64,000 bases of DNA from an uncultured Helicobacter sp. (GTDB lineage: Bacteria; Campylobacterota; Campylobacteria; Campylobacterales; Helicobacteraceae): assembly GCF_937893305.1 (NCBI RefSeq), contig NZ_CALBGN010000015.1, positions 186,001 to 250,000 of the forward strand, given 5' to 3'. Under the pieces are notes generated by a model. It saw only the letters and a program-made list of their open reading frames with translations. It did no database searches and was not told the DNA's origin. Made by a program: the position numbers and the translations under genes. Shown in pieces: positions 43,594 to 52,908 of the stretch (its first letter is position 1; each line of letters starts with the position of its first letter).

Positions 43594-44852
43594 TATAAAC
43601 CTACTGCACTAAGCGTTTTGTATTTATTCATATAAATTTGTGCTTCAATCTTACGCATCGTATCTACAGCAACTTGCACAACAATCAACACTGCTGTTCC
43701 ACCAAAATAAAAAGGAACACCAGAAGCTTTAACCAAAACCCAAGGCAATGTCGCAATTAACGCCAAATATAAAGCCCCCCATAGCGTGAGCTTATTTGCA
43801 ATATCTGTTAAACAATTTGCCGTTCCTTCACCTGGGCGGATTCCAGGTATAAAACCACCTTGTCGCTTAAGATTTTCTGAAATATCCTTTGGATTAAACA
43901 CGATAGAAGCATAAAAATACGCAAAAAACATCACAAAGAAAAACATTAAAATGTTATAGATATAGCCATTAGGATTTAAAAAATCTGCAATTTGCATCAT
44001 AACGCTATTTGATGAACTTTGCAAAACCGTGCTAGGAAACATCAAGAGTGCAGATGCAAAAATAGGAGGAATAACACCACTTAGATTCATTTTGATAGGA
44101 ATATAATTCATAATACGTTTATCTTGATTTTGCATCACAACTTTGCGCGAATAAGAAACAGGAATTCTTCTTTCGCCAAGCTCTACATAAATAATGCAAG
44201 CTACCGTAATAATGATAATTGCAGCAATAAAAAGCAATACAATCCAACTAATTTGATTTGTATTAACAAGATTAAATGTGCCCGCAATCGCACTTGGAAT
44301 CCCAGATACAATTCCACCAAAAATGATTAAGCTAATCCCATTTCCAATCCCTCTTTGTGTGATTTGCTCACCAATCCACATCAAAAGCATTGTTCCACAA
44401 AGCATTGAAAGCGCAGAAATGGTAATAAACACATTCATATCAATCATTATCGCACCATTTGCTCCTGTTCCCAAGCTTTTCAAACCAATAGACACACCAA
44501 TTGCTTGAATAATTGTAATAACAATCGTTGCATAACGGATAATTTGCATATATTTTTGCATTCCATCACGCTCTTTTTTCATTTTGCCAAGATTTGGAAA
44601 AGTGGAAGCTAAAAGTTCCATAATGATAGATGCAGTAATGTAAGGCATAATCCCTAGAGAAATAATACTAAGACGCTCCACAGCATTACCACTAAACATA
44701 TTAAATAAACCAAGTGCATTAGAAGCGTTATTGTCAAAAAATGATTTAATCACCATTGTATCAACACCCGGTACTGGAACATACGCCAACACGCGGTAGG
44801 CTAGAAGAAAGCCCAGCGTAATAAGAATCTTATTGACAATTGTCTTATTCAT
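43593..44852 (-). CDS. secY: Protein translocase subunit SecY
   Basis: A 419-residue channel protein with ten membrane helices, forming the pore for Sec-dependent export and membrane insertion. Typical segments are VPVPGVDTMVIKSF near the N-terminus, NMFSGNAVERLSIISLGIMPYITASI, and GGFIPGIRPGEGTANCL in the cytosolic loop. The ribosome-facing loop ELGERRIPVSY is present. It overlaps both neighbours by one base, so translation of rplO, secY and map is coupled. Confidence 0.97.
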   Translation of the reverse strand: MNKTIVNKILITLGFLLAYRVLAYVPVPGVDTMVIKSFFDNNASNALGLFNMFSGNAVERLSIISLGIMPYITASIIMELLASTFPNLGKMKKERDGMQKYMQIIRYATIVITIIQAIGVSIGLKSLGTGANGAIMIDMNVFITISALSMLCGTMLLMWIGEQITQRGIGNGISLIIFGGIVSGIPSAIAGTFNLVNTNQISWIVLLFIAAIIIITVACIIYVELGERRIPVSYSRKVVMQNQDKRIMNYIPIKMNLSGVIPPIFASALLMFPSTVLQSSSNSVMMQIADFLNPNGYIYNILMFFFVMFFAYFYASIVFNPKDISENLKRQGGFIPGIRPGEGTANCLTDIANKLTLWGALYLALIATLPWVLVKASGVPFYFGGTAVLIVVQVAVDTMRKIEAQIYMNKYKTLSAVGL

Positions 44853-45253
44853 TATTTTTGTCCGCTTGTTGTGATTCTCTCATCTTTAATTTTTGATGCA
44901 AGATTTTTAGCATCTACACCAATAAGTTTGATTTTTGTTGTGTAAGATGGGAATTTATGCACACCTTTAATACTATCAAAAGTGATTTCTGCCAAACCTG
45001 CTACAACCTTAATAATATCTACATTGATCACATAAGGCTTTTCAACACGACTATTAAATCCTATTTTTGGAAGACGGCGTTGCAAAGGCTGTTGTCCTCC
45101 CTCAAAACCTCTTTTTTGCTTAGATCCTGTTCTTGCGGTCTGTCCTTTTCCACCTCTTGTAGAAGTTTTTCCCATACCACTACCTTGACCGCGTCCTACT
45201 CTTTTAATTTTTTTTACACTACCTTTAGCAGGTGCTAAATTTTCTAATGCCAT
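44852..45253 (-). CDS. rplO: 50S ribosomal protein L15
   Basis: A 133-residue late-assembly protein. The GRGQGSGMGKTSTRGGKGQ segment and GFEGGQQPLQRRLPKIGF are typical. It follows rpsE by ten bases with no gene between; most bacteria have rpmD (L30) here, and its absence is usual for this phylum. Confidence 0.97.
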   Translation of the reverse strand: MALENLAPAKGSVKKIKRVGRGQGSGMGKTSTRGGKGQTARTGSKQKRGFEGGQQPLQRRLPKIGFNSRVEKPYVINVDIIKVVAGLAEITFDSIKGVHKFPSYTTKIKLIGVDAKNLASKIKDERITTSGQK

Positions 45254-45263
45254 ACAATTCTCC

Positions 45264-45704
45264 TTATGCTTTTACCTTAGAAAGGGCTTCAATTGTTGCA
45301 CGCACAACATTGTAAGGATTGTTTGAGCCTAAAGACTTTGTTAAAATATCCTTAATTCCCGCCTTTTCTAACACTGGACGCACTGAACCACCGGCAATAA
45401 CACCTGTTCCTTCGCTTGCTGGCTTTAGCAACACGATGCTTGAATTATATTTTTCTTGCACATCATGCGCAATTGTAGTTCCTTTAATATTAACCTTAAT
45501 AATGTTTTTAAATGCATCATCAATGGCTTTTTTAATCGCATCTGGAACTTCCTTTGCTTTCCCTAAACCAAAACCTACTAAACCAGCTTTATTGCCGACA
45601 ACAACCAAAGCATTAAAGCGGAATCTTCGCCCGCCTTTAACAACTTTTGTAACACGTCCAATATTTACAACATACTCTTCAAATTCTTCTCTATTAATTT
45701 CCAT
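45264..45704 (-). CDS. rpsE: 30S ribosomal protein S5
   Basis: A 146-residue decoding-centre protein. The dsRNA-binding fold starts VVNIGRVTKVVKGGRRFRFNA and continues KEVPDAIKKAIDDAFKNI, then EGTGVIAGGSVRPVLEKAGI. It is shorter at both ends than E. coli S5. It sits between rplR (eight bases upstream) and rplO. Confidence 0.97.
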   Translation of the reverse strand: MEINREEFEEYVVNIGRVTKVVKGGRRFRFNALVVVGNKAGLVGFGLGKAKEVPDAIKKAIDDAFKNIIKVNIKGTTIAHDVQEKYNSSIVLLKPASEGTGVIAGGSVRPVLEKAGIKDILTKSLGSNNPYNVVRATIEALSKVKA

Positions 45705-45712
45705 AATTACCC

Positions 45713-46069
45713 CTACAGATTAATTCCGTTTTCACGGAGAGAATCAGCAAAACTTGCAACAACGCCGTGATACAAATAACCATTTCTATCAAAAAGAACT
45801 TCAGAAATTTTTGCCTTTTTAAGACTATCTGCAAACACAGTGGCGATTTTTTTCACATCTTCTTTATTGTTTTTTAAACCCATTTTTTTACCATCAACAC
45901 TTGCTAGAGTTACACCCTTTGCATCATCAATTACTTGAGCATAAAAATATCTGTTTGAGCGAAAAATACTTAATCTTGGAGTTGTAGCATTTCCAAAAAC
46001 TTTTGCGCGAATTCTAAGCTTTCTTTTAAGTCTTAAACTTCTCTTTCTTCTAATAATTTTACTTGTCAT
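45713..46069 (-). CDS. rplR: 50S ribosomal protein L18
   Basis: A 118-residue 5S rRNA-binding protein. RLSIFRSNRYFYAQVIDD and the C-terminal FDRNGYLYHGVVASFADSLR are characteristic. It lies nine bases after rplF. Confidence 0.97.
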   Translation of the reverse strand: MTSKIIRRKRSLRLKRKLRIRAKVFGNATTPRLSIFRSNRYFYAQVIDDAKGVTLASVDGKKMGLKNNKEDVKKIATVFADSLKKAKISEVLFDRNGYLYHGVVASFADSLRENGINL

Positions 46070-46078
46070 ACTCTATCC

Positions 46079-46615
46079 TTATTTTTTAGAAGTTTTACCA
46101 GCTTTGCGAATTATGCGTTCATCGGAATATTTCACGCCTTTGCCTTTGTATGGCTCTGGTGGTCTAAACTCTCTAATTTCAGCTGCAATTTGTCCAATTT
46201 GTTGTTTATCAGAACCTTTGATAATAATAATATTTTTATCAACGCTGATTTCAACACCTTCTGGAATATCATAATTAATTGGATGAGAAAATCCAAGTGC
46301 AAGTTCTAAAACCTTACCTTTTACCGCTGCTTTATAACCTACACCATTGATTTCTAATTGCTTACTAAAACCTTCTGTTAAGCCAACTACAATATTGTTT
46401 GCTAATGCCCTATAAGTTCCCCAATATGCTCTAGCTTGCGCACTATCACCACTTAAAGAAAAACATAACTCTCCGTCTTTAAGTGTAATACCAACGCGTC
46501 CATAAGTTTCCAATTCTTTTGTAAGCTTACCGCCTTTAAAAACTATTTTGCTTCCTTCAATGCTAACTTGAACACTACTTGGAATGCTAATAGGTTTTTT
46601 TCCTACTCTTGACAT
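46079..46615 (-). CDS. rplF: 50S ribosomal protein L6
   Basis: A 178-residue protein near the factor-binding site. It starts MSRVGKKPISIP and closes with the signature EIREFRPPEPYKGKGVKY. Two tandem L6 folds are visible. It is nine bases downstream of rpsH. Confidence 0.97.
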   Translation of the reverse strand: MSRVGKKPISIPSSVQVSIEGSKIVFKGGKLTKELETYGRVGITLKDGELCFSLSGDSAQARAYWGTYRALANNIVVGLTEGFSKQLEINGVGYKAAVKGKVLELALGFSHPINYDIPEGVEISVDKNIIIIKGSDKQQIGQIAAEIREFRPPEPYKGKGVKYSDERIIRKAGKTSKK

Positions 46616-46624
46616 TACATTCTC

Positions 46625-47020
46625 CTACCAAATACTGCAAAGGGCTTCACCACCCACATTTGCTTTATAAGCATCTTCATTGGCAATCACGCCTTTACTT
46701 GTGCTTACAACAATCGTTCCATAGCCATTCTTAAAGCGTTTTAGCTCATTTCTACTTTTATAAACGCGTCTTCCTGGCTTTGAAATTCTAGTGATTTCAT
46801 TAATCACAGAATGCCCTTTTTCATCATATTTTAAAACAACATTGATAGATTGTTTTTTGTCTTGTTCGACAACCTTAAATCCCTCAATAAAGCCTTTTGC
46901 CTGAAAAACCTCTAGAATAGATACAACAATCTTTGCATAATACAAGTTTGTTGTATCCAAACGGCGCATACTTGCATTTCTAATTCTAGTTAATGAATCT
47001 GCGATAATATCATTTACCAT
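46625..47020 (-). CDS. rpsH: 30S ribosomal protein S8
   Basis: A 131-residue 16S rRNA-binding protein. IADSLTRIRNASMRRLDT and the C-terminal GYGTIVVSTSKGVIANEDAY segments are typical. In E. coli S8 represses the spc operon by binding its leader, but no such site was identified here. Confidence 0.97.
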   Translation of the reverse strand: MVNDIIADSLTRIRNASMRRLDTTNLYYAKIVVSILEVFQAKGFIEGFKVVEQDKKQSINVVLKYDEKGHSVINEITRISKPGRRVYKSRNELKRFKNGYGTIVVSTSKGVIANEDAYKANVGGEALCSIW

Positions 47021-47029
47021 TTTTACCCC

Positions 47030-47215
47030 TTACCAACTTGCTTTTCTAAGTCCAGGTATTAAACCTTCATTTCCCATTTTACGAAGGCAAACACGGCAAA
47101 TACCAAAATCTCTATAAACAGAATGCGGTCTTCCACAAATTGAACATCTTGTATATGCTCTAACTTTAAACTTAGGCTTTCTTGCTGCCTTTGCAATCAT
47201 AGATTTCTTAGCCAT
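47030..47215 (-). CDS. rpsN: 30S ribosomal protein S14, zinc-binding type
   Basis: A 61-residue short S14 with CSIC and CRVC motifs (the zinc-containing type Z form). ATG 47215 is the right start because AAGGAAGAAACA lies upstream and MAKKSMIAKAARKPKF is the known N-terminus; the frame extends further up only inside rplE. It overlaps the rplE 3' end by eight bases. Confidence 0.97.
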   Translation of the reverse strand: MAKKSMIAKAARKPKFKVRAYTRCSICGRPHSVYRDFGICRVCLRKMGNEGLIPGLRKASW

Positions 47216-47762
47216 TGTTTCTTCCTTTTGCAAAAGGCAAGCCAAAGAGCTCAAGCAATTTAAACGCATCTTTATCATTTGTAGCAGATGTTACAAATGT
47301 AATATTCATTCCGTGGCTTACCATAATATCATCATACACTACTTCTGGGAAAATTAATTGTTCATTCACACCAAAGCTATAATTTCCTCTTCCATCAAAT
47401 CCATTACGCGGAATCCCACGGAAGTCTTTTACTCTTGGAAGCGCAATAACAATTAACTTTTCTAGAAAGTTATACATTTGATTACCTCTTAGTGTAACCT
47501 TCACTCCCATAGGCATTCCCTCGCGCATTTTAAACCCTGCAACAGACTTTTTAGCAATTGTGATCACTGCTTTTTGTCCGGCAATTAGTGAAATTGTATC
47601 TGCAATATTTTGCATAATTTTTGTGTCTTTTGCATGCATACCAGCACCAACACTAATGACAATTTTTTCAAGTTTTGGCAAAAGCATAGGATTCTTAATT
47701 CCTAACTCCTCTGCCAACTTCGTTTTCATTTCATTTTTATAAGCAGCTTTTAATGCGAACAT
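47208..47762 (-). CDS. rplE: 50S ribosomal protein L5
   Basis: A 184-residue protein of the central protuberance that binds 5S rRNA. The segments NPMLLPKLEKIVISVGAG and RGMDITFVTSA-like HGMNITFVTSATNDKDAF mark it. Its last eight bases overlap rpsN. Confidence 0.97.
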   Translation of the reverse strand: MFALKAAYKNEMKTKLAEELGIKNPMLLPKLEKIVISVGAGMHAKDTKIMQNIADTISLIAGQKAVITIAKKSVAGFKMREGMPMGVKVTLRGNQMYNFLEKLIVIALPRVKDFRGIPRNGFDGRGNYSFGVNEQLIFPEVVYDDIMVSHGMNITFVTSATNDKDAFKLLELFGLPFAKGRNNG

Positions 47763-47765
47763 CGA

Positions 47766-47996
47766 TTAATCCTCCGCTTTCTTGACATTTGAAATATGTA
47801 TTGGCATTTCTTTATCCACAAAACCGCCTTTTGGATTTTTATCATTTGGTTTTACGGCTTTCTTTGCCACTTTACAACCCTCCACAATCACTTGTGAAGT
47901 CTTAGGCAACACGCGCAAGATTTTTGCCTTCTTGCCTTTATCATCTCCAGTGATTACTTCTACTAAATCACCTTTTTTAATTTTAAATTTTGCCAT
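47766..47996 (-). CDS. rplX: 50S ribosomal protein L24
   Basis: A 76-residue KOW-domain protein that starts large-subunit assembly. KIKKGDLVEVITGDDKGKKA is the KOW motif. Shorter than E. coli L24 at the C-terminus. Its start shares one base with the rplN stop. Confidence 0.96.
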   Translation of the reverse strand: MAKFKIKKGDLVEVITGDDKGKKAKILRVLPKTSQVIVEGCKVAKKAVKPNDKNPKGGFVDKEMPIHISNVKKAED

Positions 47997-48364
47997 TATA
48001 ATACCTCCGGTGCTAATGATACGATTTTCATAAAATTAGCATAACGAATCTCTCTACCAACTGGTCCAAAAATACGCGTTCCAATAGGCTCTTTTTTGCT
48101 ATCTAAAATCACAGCTGCATTATCATCAAAACGAATCAACGCACCATCTTCACGATGCAATTCTTTTTTTGTTCTTACTACAACCGCTTTAACAACTTGA
48201 CCTTTTTTAACTTTACCGCTTGGTAGAGCCTTTTTAACAGAAGCAACAATAACATCTCCAACTGTTGCATAGCGTCTTTTGCTTCCACCTAAGACTTTAA
48301 TACACATAACTTCTTTTGCGCCACTATTATCAGCAACATTTAATCTTGTAAAACTTTGAATCAT
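47996..48364 (-). CDS. rplN: 50S ribosomal protein L14
   Basis: A 122-residue protein with the signature MIQSFTRLNVADNSGAKEV and GRIFGPVGREIR-like TRIFGPVGREIRYANFMKI at the end. It overlaps rpsQ by four bases. Confidence 0.97.
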   Translation of the reverse strand: MIQSFTRLNVADNSGAKEVMCIKVLGGSKRRYATVGDVIVASVKKALPSGKVKKGQVVKAVVVRTKKELHREDGALIRFDDNAAVILDSKKEPIGTRIFGPVGREIRYANFMKIVSLAPEVL

Positions 48365-48627
48365 AGTTCAACTCCTACAGATACAACTTTATGAAGTGTA
48401 AAAGATTTTCTTTTTGAAAGCGGCTTGCACTCAATAGCTTCAATCACATCACCAACTTTTACACTATTCTTCTCATCATGCACAATATAGCGTTTAAATC
48501 TTTTTACGATCTTTCTATATTTTAAATGCATAACACGTCTTTCAACAAGAATTGTTACACTCTTATCGCCTGTTTTAGTTACGACTTTTCCAGCAATAAC
48601 TCTTTTGTGCGGTTGTGCGCTACTCAT
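48361..48627 (-). CDS. rpsQ: 30S ribosomal protein S17
   Basis: An 88-residue OB-fold protein that binds 16S rRNA early in assembly. The N-terminus HKRVIAGKVVTKTGDKSVTI and HDEKNSVKVGDVIEAIECKP are diagnostic. It abuts rpmC directly. Confidence 0.96.
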   Translation of the reverse strand: MSSAQPHKRVIAGKVVTKTGDKSVTILVERRVMHLKYRKIVKRFKRYIVHDEKNSVKVGDVIEAIECKPLSKRKSFTLHKVVSVGVEL

Positions 48628-48825
48628 TTACGCCCTCCTTTTTTCATTAAGAGCTGTCTTGATTCTAGCAATATCTTTTTTTGCAACTCTGATTTCACTA
48701 GAATTTGTAAGCTGCATTGTTCTTAGTTTCAAGTTCAACTCAAATAAAAGTGTTTCTTTTTCTTTTAATAAAGTATTTAACTCTTCGATTGTTTTGGTGT
48801 TAATCTCAGTATATTTCATTTTCAC
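48628..48825 (-). CDS. rpmC: 50S ribosomal protein L29
   Basis: A 65-residue two-helix protein near the exit tunnel. It shows the LLFELNLKLRTMQLTNSS core and the basic C-terminal AKKDIARIKTALNEKR. Its first 20 bases overlap the end of rplP. Confidence 0.95.
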   Translation of the reverse strand: MKMKYTEINTKTIEELNTLLKEKETLLFELNLKLRTMQLTNSSEIRVAKKDIARIKTALNEKRRA

Positions 48826-49231
48826 CCTCTCTTGTTACAATTTTTGTTTTAAAAGGGAGTTTGCTTTGTGCAAGAGCTAACGCACTTCTTGCAAGTGTTT
48901 CATCAACACTTCCCATTTCATAAATGATTCTACCAGGCTTAATATTCATCACCCATTTATCAACAGCACCTTTACCTTTACCCATTCTTGTCTCAAGCGG
49001 TTTTGCAGTAAGAGGCTTATCTGGGAAAACACGAATCCACACCATTCCCGTTCTTTTTGTAGCACGCGTCATAGCAATACGCGCAGCTTCAATTTGGCGA
49101 GAATCAATCCTTCCGTGTTCAATCGCTTTAATTCCAAATTCACCAAATGCTAACGAAGTTCCACGAAATGCTTTACCGCGATTTCTACCCTTCATTTGCT
49201 TTCTATATTTTGTTCTTTTTGGCATTAACAT
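48806..49231 (-). CDS. rplP: 50S ribosomal protein L16
   Basis: A 141-residue protein near the A site and 5S rRNA. It starts MLMPKRTKYRKQMKGRNRGK, the expected L16 N-terminus, so I kept ATG 49231 over the ATG two codons on. RIFPDKPLTAKPLETRMGKG-type RVFPDKPLTAKPLETRMGK follows. It lies three bases after rpsC. Confidence 0.97.
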   Translation of the reverse strand: MLMPKRTKYRKQMKGRNRGKAFRGTSLAFGEFGIKAIEHGRIDSRQIEAARIAMTRATKRTGMVWIRVFPDKPLTAKPLETRMGKGKGAVDKWVMNIKPGRIIYEMGSVDETLARSALALAQSKLPFKTKIVTREGENEIY

Positions 49232-49234
49232 AAT

Positions 49235-49942
49235 TTATTGCCCCCTTCTTTTTCTAGCTGGACGGCTTGATTTCTCTTCGCCCTCTTCACTTTGCTTTTC
49301 AGCCTGGATTCCTTTTTGCAAAACTTCACCTTTAAAAATCCAAACTTTTACGCCAATATTTCCATAAGTCGTTAAAGCTTCTGCAAACCCATAATCAATT
49401 TTAGCTCTTAGCGTATGTAAAGGGATTCTACCTTCCATATACCATTCTGTTCTTGCCATTTCAGCACCTGCTAAACGACCAGAAACACGAACTTTAATAC
49501 CCTTTGCACCTGATTTAATTGCGCCTTGCATAACCTTTTTCATTGCGCGCCTAAATGCAATACGGCGTTCAAGCTGCGTTGCAACACTTTCTGCTGCAAG
49601 TTGTGCATTGCTTTGGGGCTTTTTAACTTCTTTAATGTTAATGAAAATATCTTTATTAACAATCTTCTTCAAAGCTTCTTTTAGCTTTTCAACATCTGCA
49701 CCTTTTTTACCAATAATAATTCCCGGACGCGCAGCAACAACGGTAACACGCACCTTTTTAGCAGTGCGTTCAATTAAAATATCGCTAACACTTGCATAAT
49801 AAAGTTCTTTTTTTAAGAACTTTCTAATCTTATAATCTTCAGCAATATTTTGCGGAGCACTGTTAAACGCAGGAAACCATCTTGATTCCCAATTTCTATT
49901 GATTCCAAGTCTTAGACCAATCGGATTAACTTTTTGACCCAT
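49235..49942 (-). CDS. rpsC: 30S ribosomal protein S3
   Basis: A 235-residue protein of the mRNA entry site. The KH domain contains RPGIIIGKKGADVEKLK near 73-89, and AGAEMARTEWYMEGRIPL marks the C-terminal domain. A basic tail (residues 212-235) ends the protein. It shares one base with the rplV stop. Confidence 0.97.
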   Translation of the reverse strand: MGQKVNPIGLRLGINRNWESRWFPAFNSAPQNIAEDYKIRKFLKKELYYASVSDILIERTAKKVRVTVVAARPGIIIGKKGADVEKLKEALKKIVNKDIFINIKEVKKPQSNAQLAAESVATQLERRIAFRRAMKKVMQGAIKSGAKGIKVRVSGRLAGAEMARTEWYMEGRIPLHTLRAKIDYGFAEALTTYGNIGVKVWIFKGEVLQKGIQAEKQSEEGEEKSSRPARKRRGQ

Positions 49943-50271
49943 TACTTATCCTTACTTTGTTGTGATACTTCCACAAGAATATGTGAAGTTGGTTTTCTAA
50001 CTGGAGTTGCTCTACCTCTTGCTCTTGGCGTAAAGCGTCTAAGCACAGGTCCAGCATCTACCCTACAAGAAGAAACAATAACATTTTCAGCCTCATAACC
50101 ACCATTAGCAACAGCAGAAGCAATAACTTTTGAAATAATTCTTGCTGCTTTATTTGGCATAAACTCTAAAGAAGCAATCGCAAGTTCTGCATTCATTCCT
50201 TGCACTTCTCTAGCAATCAATCTAGCTTTAGTTGGAGATAAACGAATATATCTTAATAATGCTTTACTCAT
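49942..50271 (-). CDS. rplV: 50S ribosomal protein L22
   Basis: A 109-residue protein whose loop lines the exit tunnel. LRYIRLSPTKARLIAREVQG and the hairpin end RRFTPRARGRATPVRKPTSH are characteristic. Confidence 0.97.
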   Translation of the reverse strand: MSKALLRYIRLSPTKARLIAREVQGMNAELAIASLEFMPNKAARIISKVIASAVANGGYEAENVIVSSCRVDAGPVLRRFTPRARGRATPVRKPTSHILVEVSQQSKDK

Positions 50272-50281
50272 TAATCACCCC

Positions 50282-50563
50282 TTACTTACCAATTTTCTTT
50301 TGGACACTACCTTTGTGTCCTTTGAAAGTTCTTGTAGGTGCAAATTCGCCCAACTTATAACCAACATGATTTTCTGTTACATAAACAGGCACGAAAGCTC
50401 TACCATTATGCACATTAAAAGTTAAACCAATCATATCAGGAATAACTGTGCTTCTACGCGACCATGTTTTAATAGGTTTGTTGTCTTTTGTCTCTTTTGC
50501 CTTGATGACTTTTTTCATCAAATGTTCATCGACAAAAGGACCTTTTTTTATTGATCTAGCCAT
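50282..50563 (-). CDS. rpsS: 30S ribosomal protein S19
   Basis: A 93-residue head protein. MARSIKKGPFVDEHLMKKV and ENHVGYKLGEFAPTRTFKGH are the family signature. It lies nine bases after rplB. Confidence 0.97.
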   Translation of the reverse strand: MARSIKKGPFVDEHLMKKVIKAKETKDNKPIKTWSRRSTVIPDMIGLTFNVHNGRAFVPVYVTENHVGYKLGEFAPTRTFKGHKGSVQKKIGK

Positions 50564-50572
50564 TACTATTCC

Positions 50573-51400
50573 TTATTTTTTTCTTCTTGAAATAATCAGC
50601 TTATCGCTTGCTTTCTTTCTGCGTGTTTTATAGCCTTTAGCTGGCATACCCCACGGAGAAACAGGATGCCCACTTGAACCAGTTTTACCTTCACCACCAC
50701 CATGTGGGTGATCTACTGGGTTCATCGCAGAACCTCTCGTCTGCGGACGCACACCTAAATGACGATTACGCCCTGCTTTACCAATCGAGATGTTCGCAAA
50801 ATCTTCATTGCCAACTGTTCCAATAGTTGCCATACATTCACCTAAAATGTAACGCATTTCACCACTTGGCATTCTAAGAATTGAATATTTGCCCTCTCTA
50901 CCCATAAGTTGTGCGCTAGCACCTGCACTTCTAGCAAGCTGTCCACCACGACCCGGATACATTTCAATATTATGAATCACAGTTCCAATAGGAATATTCT
51001 TAAGCTTCATCGCATAACCTAAACGAATATCCAAGCCACCTTCAGCTGCAATCACTTTATCGCCAACACCCAATCCACTAGGCTGGATAATATAGCGTTT
51101 ATCGCCATCTGTATAAGTAATTAATGCAATCCTACAATTTCTATATGGATCATACTCAACTGCACTCACTTTTCCTTCTACATTAAACTTATTGCGTTTA
51201 AAGTCAATAATTCTATAAAGCTTTTTTGCTCCACCCTCTTTATGACGACTTGTGATTCTACCATTATTATTGCGCCCCGCATGAACTGGAAGCTTTACCA
51301 AAAGTTTTCTTACACTTGCTTTAGCAGTAATATTCTCTGAGCTAAGATTGCTCATAAATCTTCTACTAGGAGTGTATGGTTTATAAGTTTTAATTGCCAT
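50573..51400 (-). CDS. rplB: 50S ribosomal protein L2
   Basis: A 275-residue protein needed for subunit association and peptidyl transfer. The C-terminal segment AMNPVDHPHGGGEGKT contains the conserved histidine at the catalytic region. Length is normal. Confidence 0.97.
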   Translation of the reverse strand: MAIKTYKPYTPSRRFMSNLSSENITAKASVRKLLVKLPVHAGRNNNGRITSRHKEGGAKKLYRIIDFKRNKFNVEGKVSAVEYDPYRNCRIALITYTDGDKRYIIQPSGLGVGDKVIAAEGGLDIRLGYAMKLKNIPIGTVIHNIEMYPGRGGQLARSAGASAQLMGREGKYSILRMPSGEMRYILGECMATIGTVGNEDFANISIGKAGRNRHLGVRPQTRGSAMNPVDHPHGGGEGKTGSSGHPVSPWGMPAKGYKTRRKKASDKLIISRRKK

Positions 51401-51410
51401 TTCTTACTCC

Positions 51411-51692
51411 TTATACCGCTAGTGATTCAATTTTCGCGCCTTCTGGAAGCTTAACATAAAACTTCTTGAAGTCGTTTCTTTTACCAATAACACCGCGGAA
51501 TCTTTTAACCTTTCCTTCTTGTCTTAAAGAATTAATGGACAATGGCGTTACACCAAAATACTCTTTAAACACTTCTTTAAGTTGTGTTTTACTTAATTTT
51601 GGAGAAGTCTGCACTACAAGAACACTTTGCTCTTGAAGTTTTAAAGACTTCTCTGTATACATAATAGATTTAATATCTGTAATACTTGCCAT
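51411..51692 (-). CDS. rplW: 50S ribosomal protein L23
   Basis: A 93-residue protein at the tunnel exit that docks trigger factor and SRP. MYTEKSLKLQEQ and the NVFKKEYFGV-like KEVFKEYFGVTPLSINSL segments match the family. It follows rplD by two bases. Confidence 0.95.
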   Translation of the reverse strand: MASITDIKSIMYTEKSLKLQEQSVLVVQTSPKLSKTQLKEVFKEYFGVTPLSINSLRQEGKVKRFRGVIGKRNDFKKFYVKLPEGAKIESLAV

Positions 51693-51694
51693 TA

Positions 51695-52309
51695 TTAACC
51701 CTCTTTAGTGATAGATTCAAAAAGCGATTTTTCAATCACCACAGATCTAAAAGTTGCCGCTAAGTAAGCATTTAACTCAACACCATCAATCAAATAGCAA
51801 TCTCTAATGTTTCTAAATGCTAAAAATGTTTTTTCATCAAAGAGCTCAGAAACAAACAAAGTATTTCTTTGATTCAATGCCTTAAACATTGCATAAGCAT
51901 CTTTTGTTTTACCGCTTTCCACTTGGATTTTATCCACAATAAACAAACTGCCACTATTTGCTTTTTCCAGTAAAGCATACTGTAATGCAAGTTTTTTTTG
52001 CTTTTTATTAACTTTTAGATTGTAATTTCTATTATTGCTAGGACCATGCGCAACACCACCACCTACAAACACAGGAGAAGTAATGCTACCCGCTCTTGCT
52101 CTACCGCCACCTTTTTGACTCCAAGGCTTTTTGCCACCACCGCTAACTCTTCCGCGTGTTTTTGCTGCTGCATTATTTGCACGCATTGAAGCCAAAAACG
52201 ACTTGATATAAAGATAAAGATTGTGTGAATTGATATCTTTATAGCTTTCTGGTAATTGTGCCTCACCAGATTTCTTTAAATTTTTATCTAAAATAATTGC
52301 TGCACTCAT
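51695..52309 (-). CDS. rplD: 50S ribosomal protein L4
   Basis: A 204-residue protein whose extended loop (about 40-90, KTRGRVSGGGKKPWSQKGGG) lines the exit tunnel. In E. coli L4 represses the S10 operon through its leader; whether that applies here is unknown, although a dyad is present in the leader at 53247-53262. Confidence 0.96.
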   Translation of the reverse strand: MSAAIILDKNLKKSGEAQLPESYKDINSHNLYLYIKSFLASMRANNAAAKTRGRVSGGGKKPWSQKGGGRARAGSITSPVFVGGGVAHGPSNNRNYNLKVNKKQKKLALQYALLEKANSGSLFIVDKIQVESGKTKDAYAMFKALNQRNTLFVSELFDEKTFLAFRNIRDCYLIDGVELNAYLAATFRSVVIEKSLFESITKEG

Positions 52310-52320
52310 TTCACAACCTT

Positions 52321-52899
52321 TTAACCTACGATTTTCAACTTACCAAATGCGCCATTAAAGCCCGGAACAGAACCTTTCAAAACCAAAACACCGTGTTCTT
52401 TATCAAAAGAAACAATCTCATTTTGAACAGTAACTTTCTCATTACCATAATGTCCTGCCATTTTTTTACCCGGCTGAACGCGACCTGGCCACTCACGATT
52501 TCCGATAGAACCCGGTGCCCTATGAAATCTACTTCCGTGCGCTCCTGGACCACCTTGGAAGTTCCAGCGTTTCATAACACCGCTGAATCCACGTCCTTTT
52601 GTATTAAAAGAAACTTTTGCTCTTTTTGCGCTCTCTAGTGAAGACAAATCTAAATCCCCAACTTCCGTATTACTAACTTCAAGCGTTGCAAATTTATTAT
52701 ATTCTTTATCAAGATTATATTTTTTTTGCTGTCCTACGATAGATTTATTTGTGTTTTTACCTTGATGGTATGCAACCAAAGCTTTACCACCTTCTAACAC
52801 CTCACAAACCTTTGCAGTTTTTACCTTTAGTAAAGTTACAGGAATACTTGGCTTGCCAACAGTTCGGCTCATTCCGATTTTTTCTACTAAAAATTCCAT
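52321..52899 (-). CDS. rplC: 50S ribosomal protein L3
   Basis: A 192-residue early-assembly protein. The segments FSGVMKRWNFQGGPGAHGS and GSIGNREWPGRVQPGKKMAG are diagnostic. It is nine bases downstream of rpsJ. Confidence 0.97.
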   Translation of the reverse strand: MEFLVEKIGMSRTVGKPSIPVTLLKVKTAKVCEVLEGGKALVAYHQGKNTNKSIVGQQKKYNLDKEYNKFATLEVSNTEVGDLDLSSLESAKRAKVSFNTKGRGFSGVMKRWNFQGGPGAHGSRFHRAPGSIGNREWPGRVQPGKKMAGHYGNEKVTVQNEIVSFDKEHGVLVLKGSVPGFNGAFGKLKIVG

Positions 52900-52908
52900 T
52901 TACACCCC

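Noticed and set aside
45253..45264. Missing rpmD as a deletion
   Set aside because: Absence of L30 between rpsE and rplO is normal in this phylum.
47030..47278. Longer rpsN start at 47278
   Set aside because: The added 21 residues lie inside rplE and are unlike S14; ATG 47215 has a proper ribosome site.
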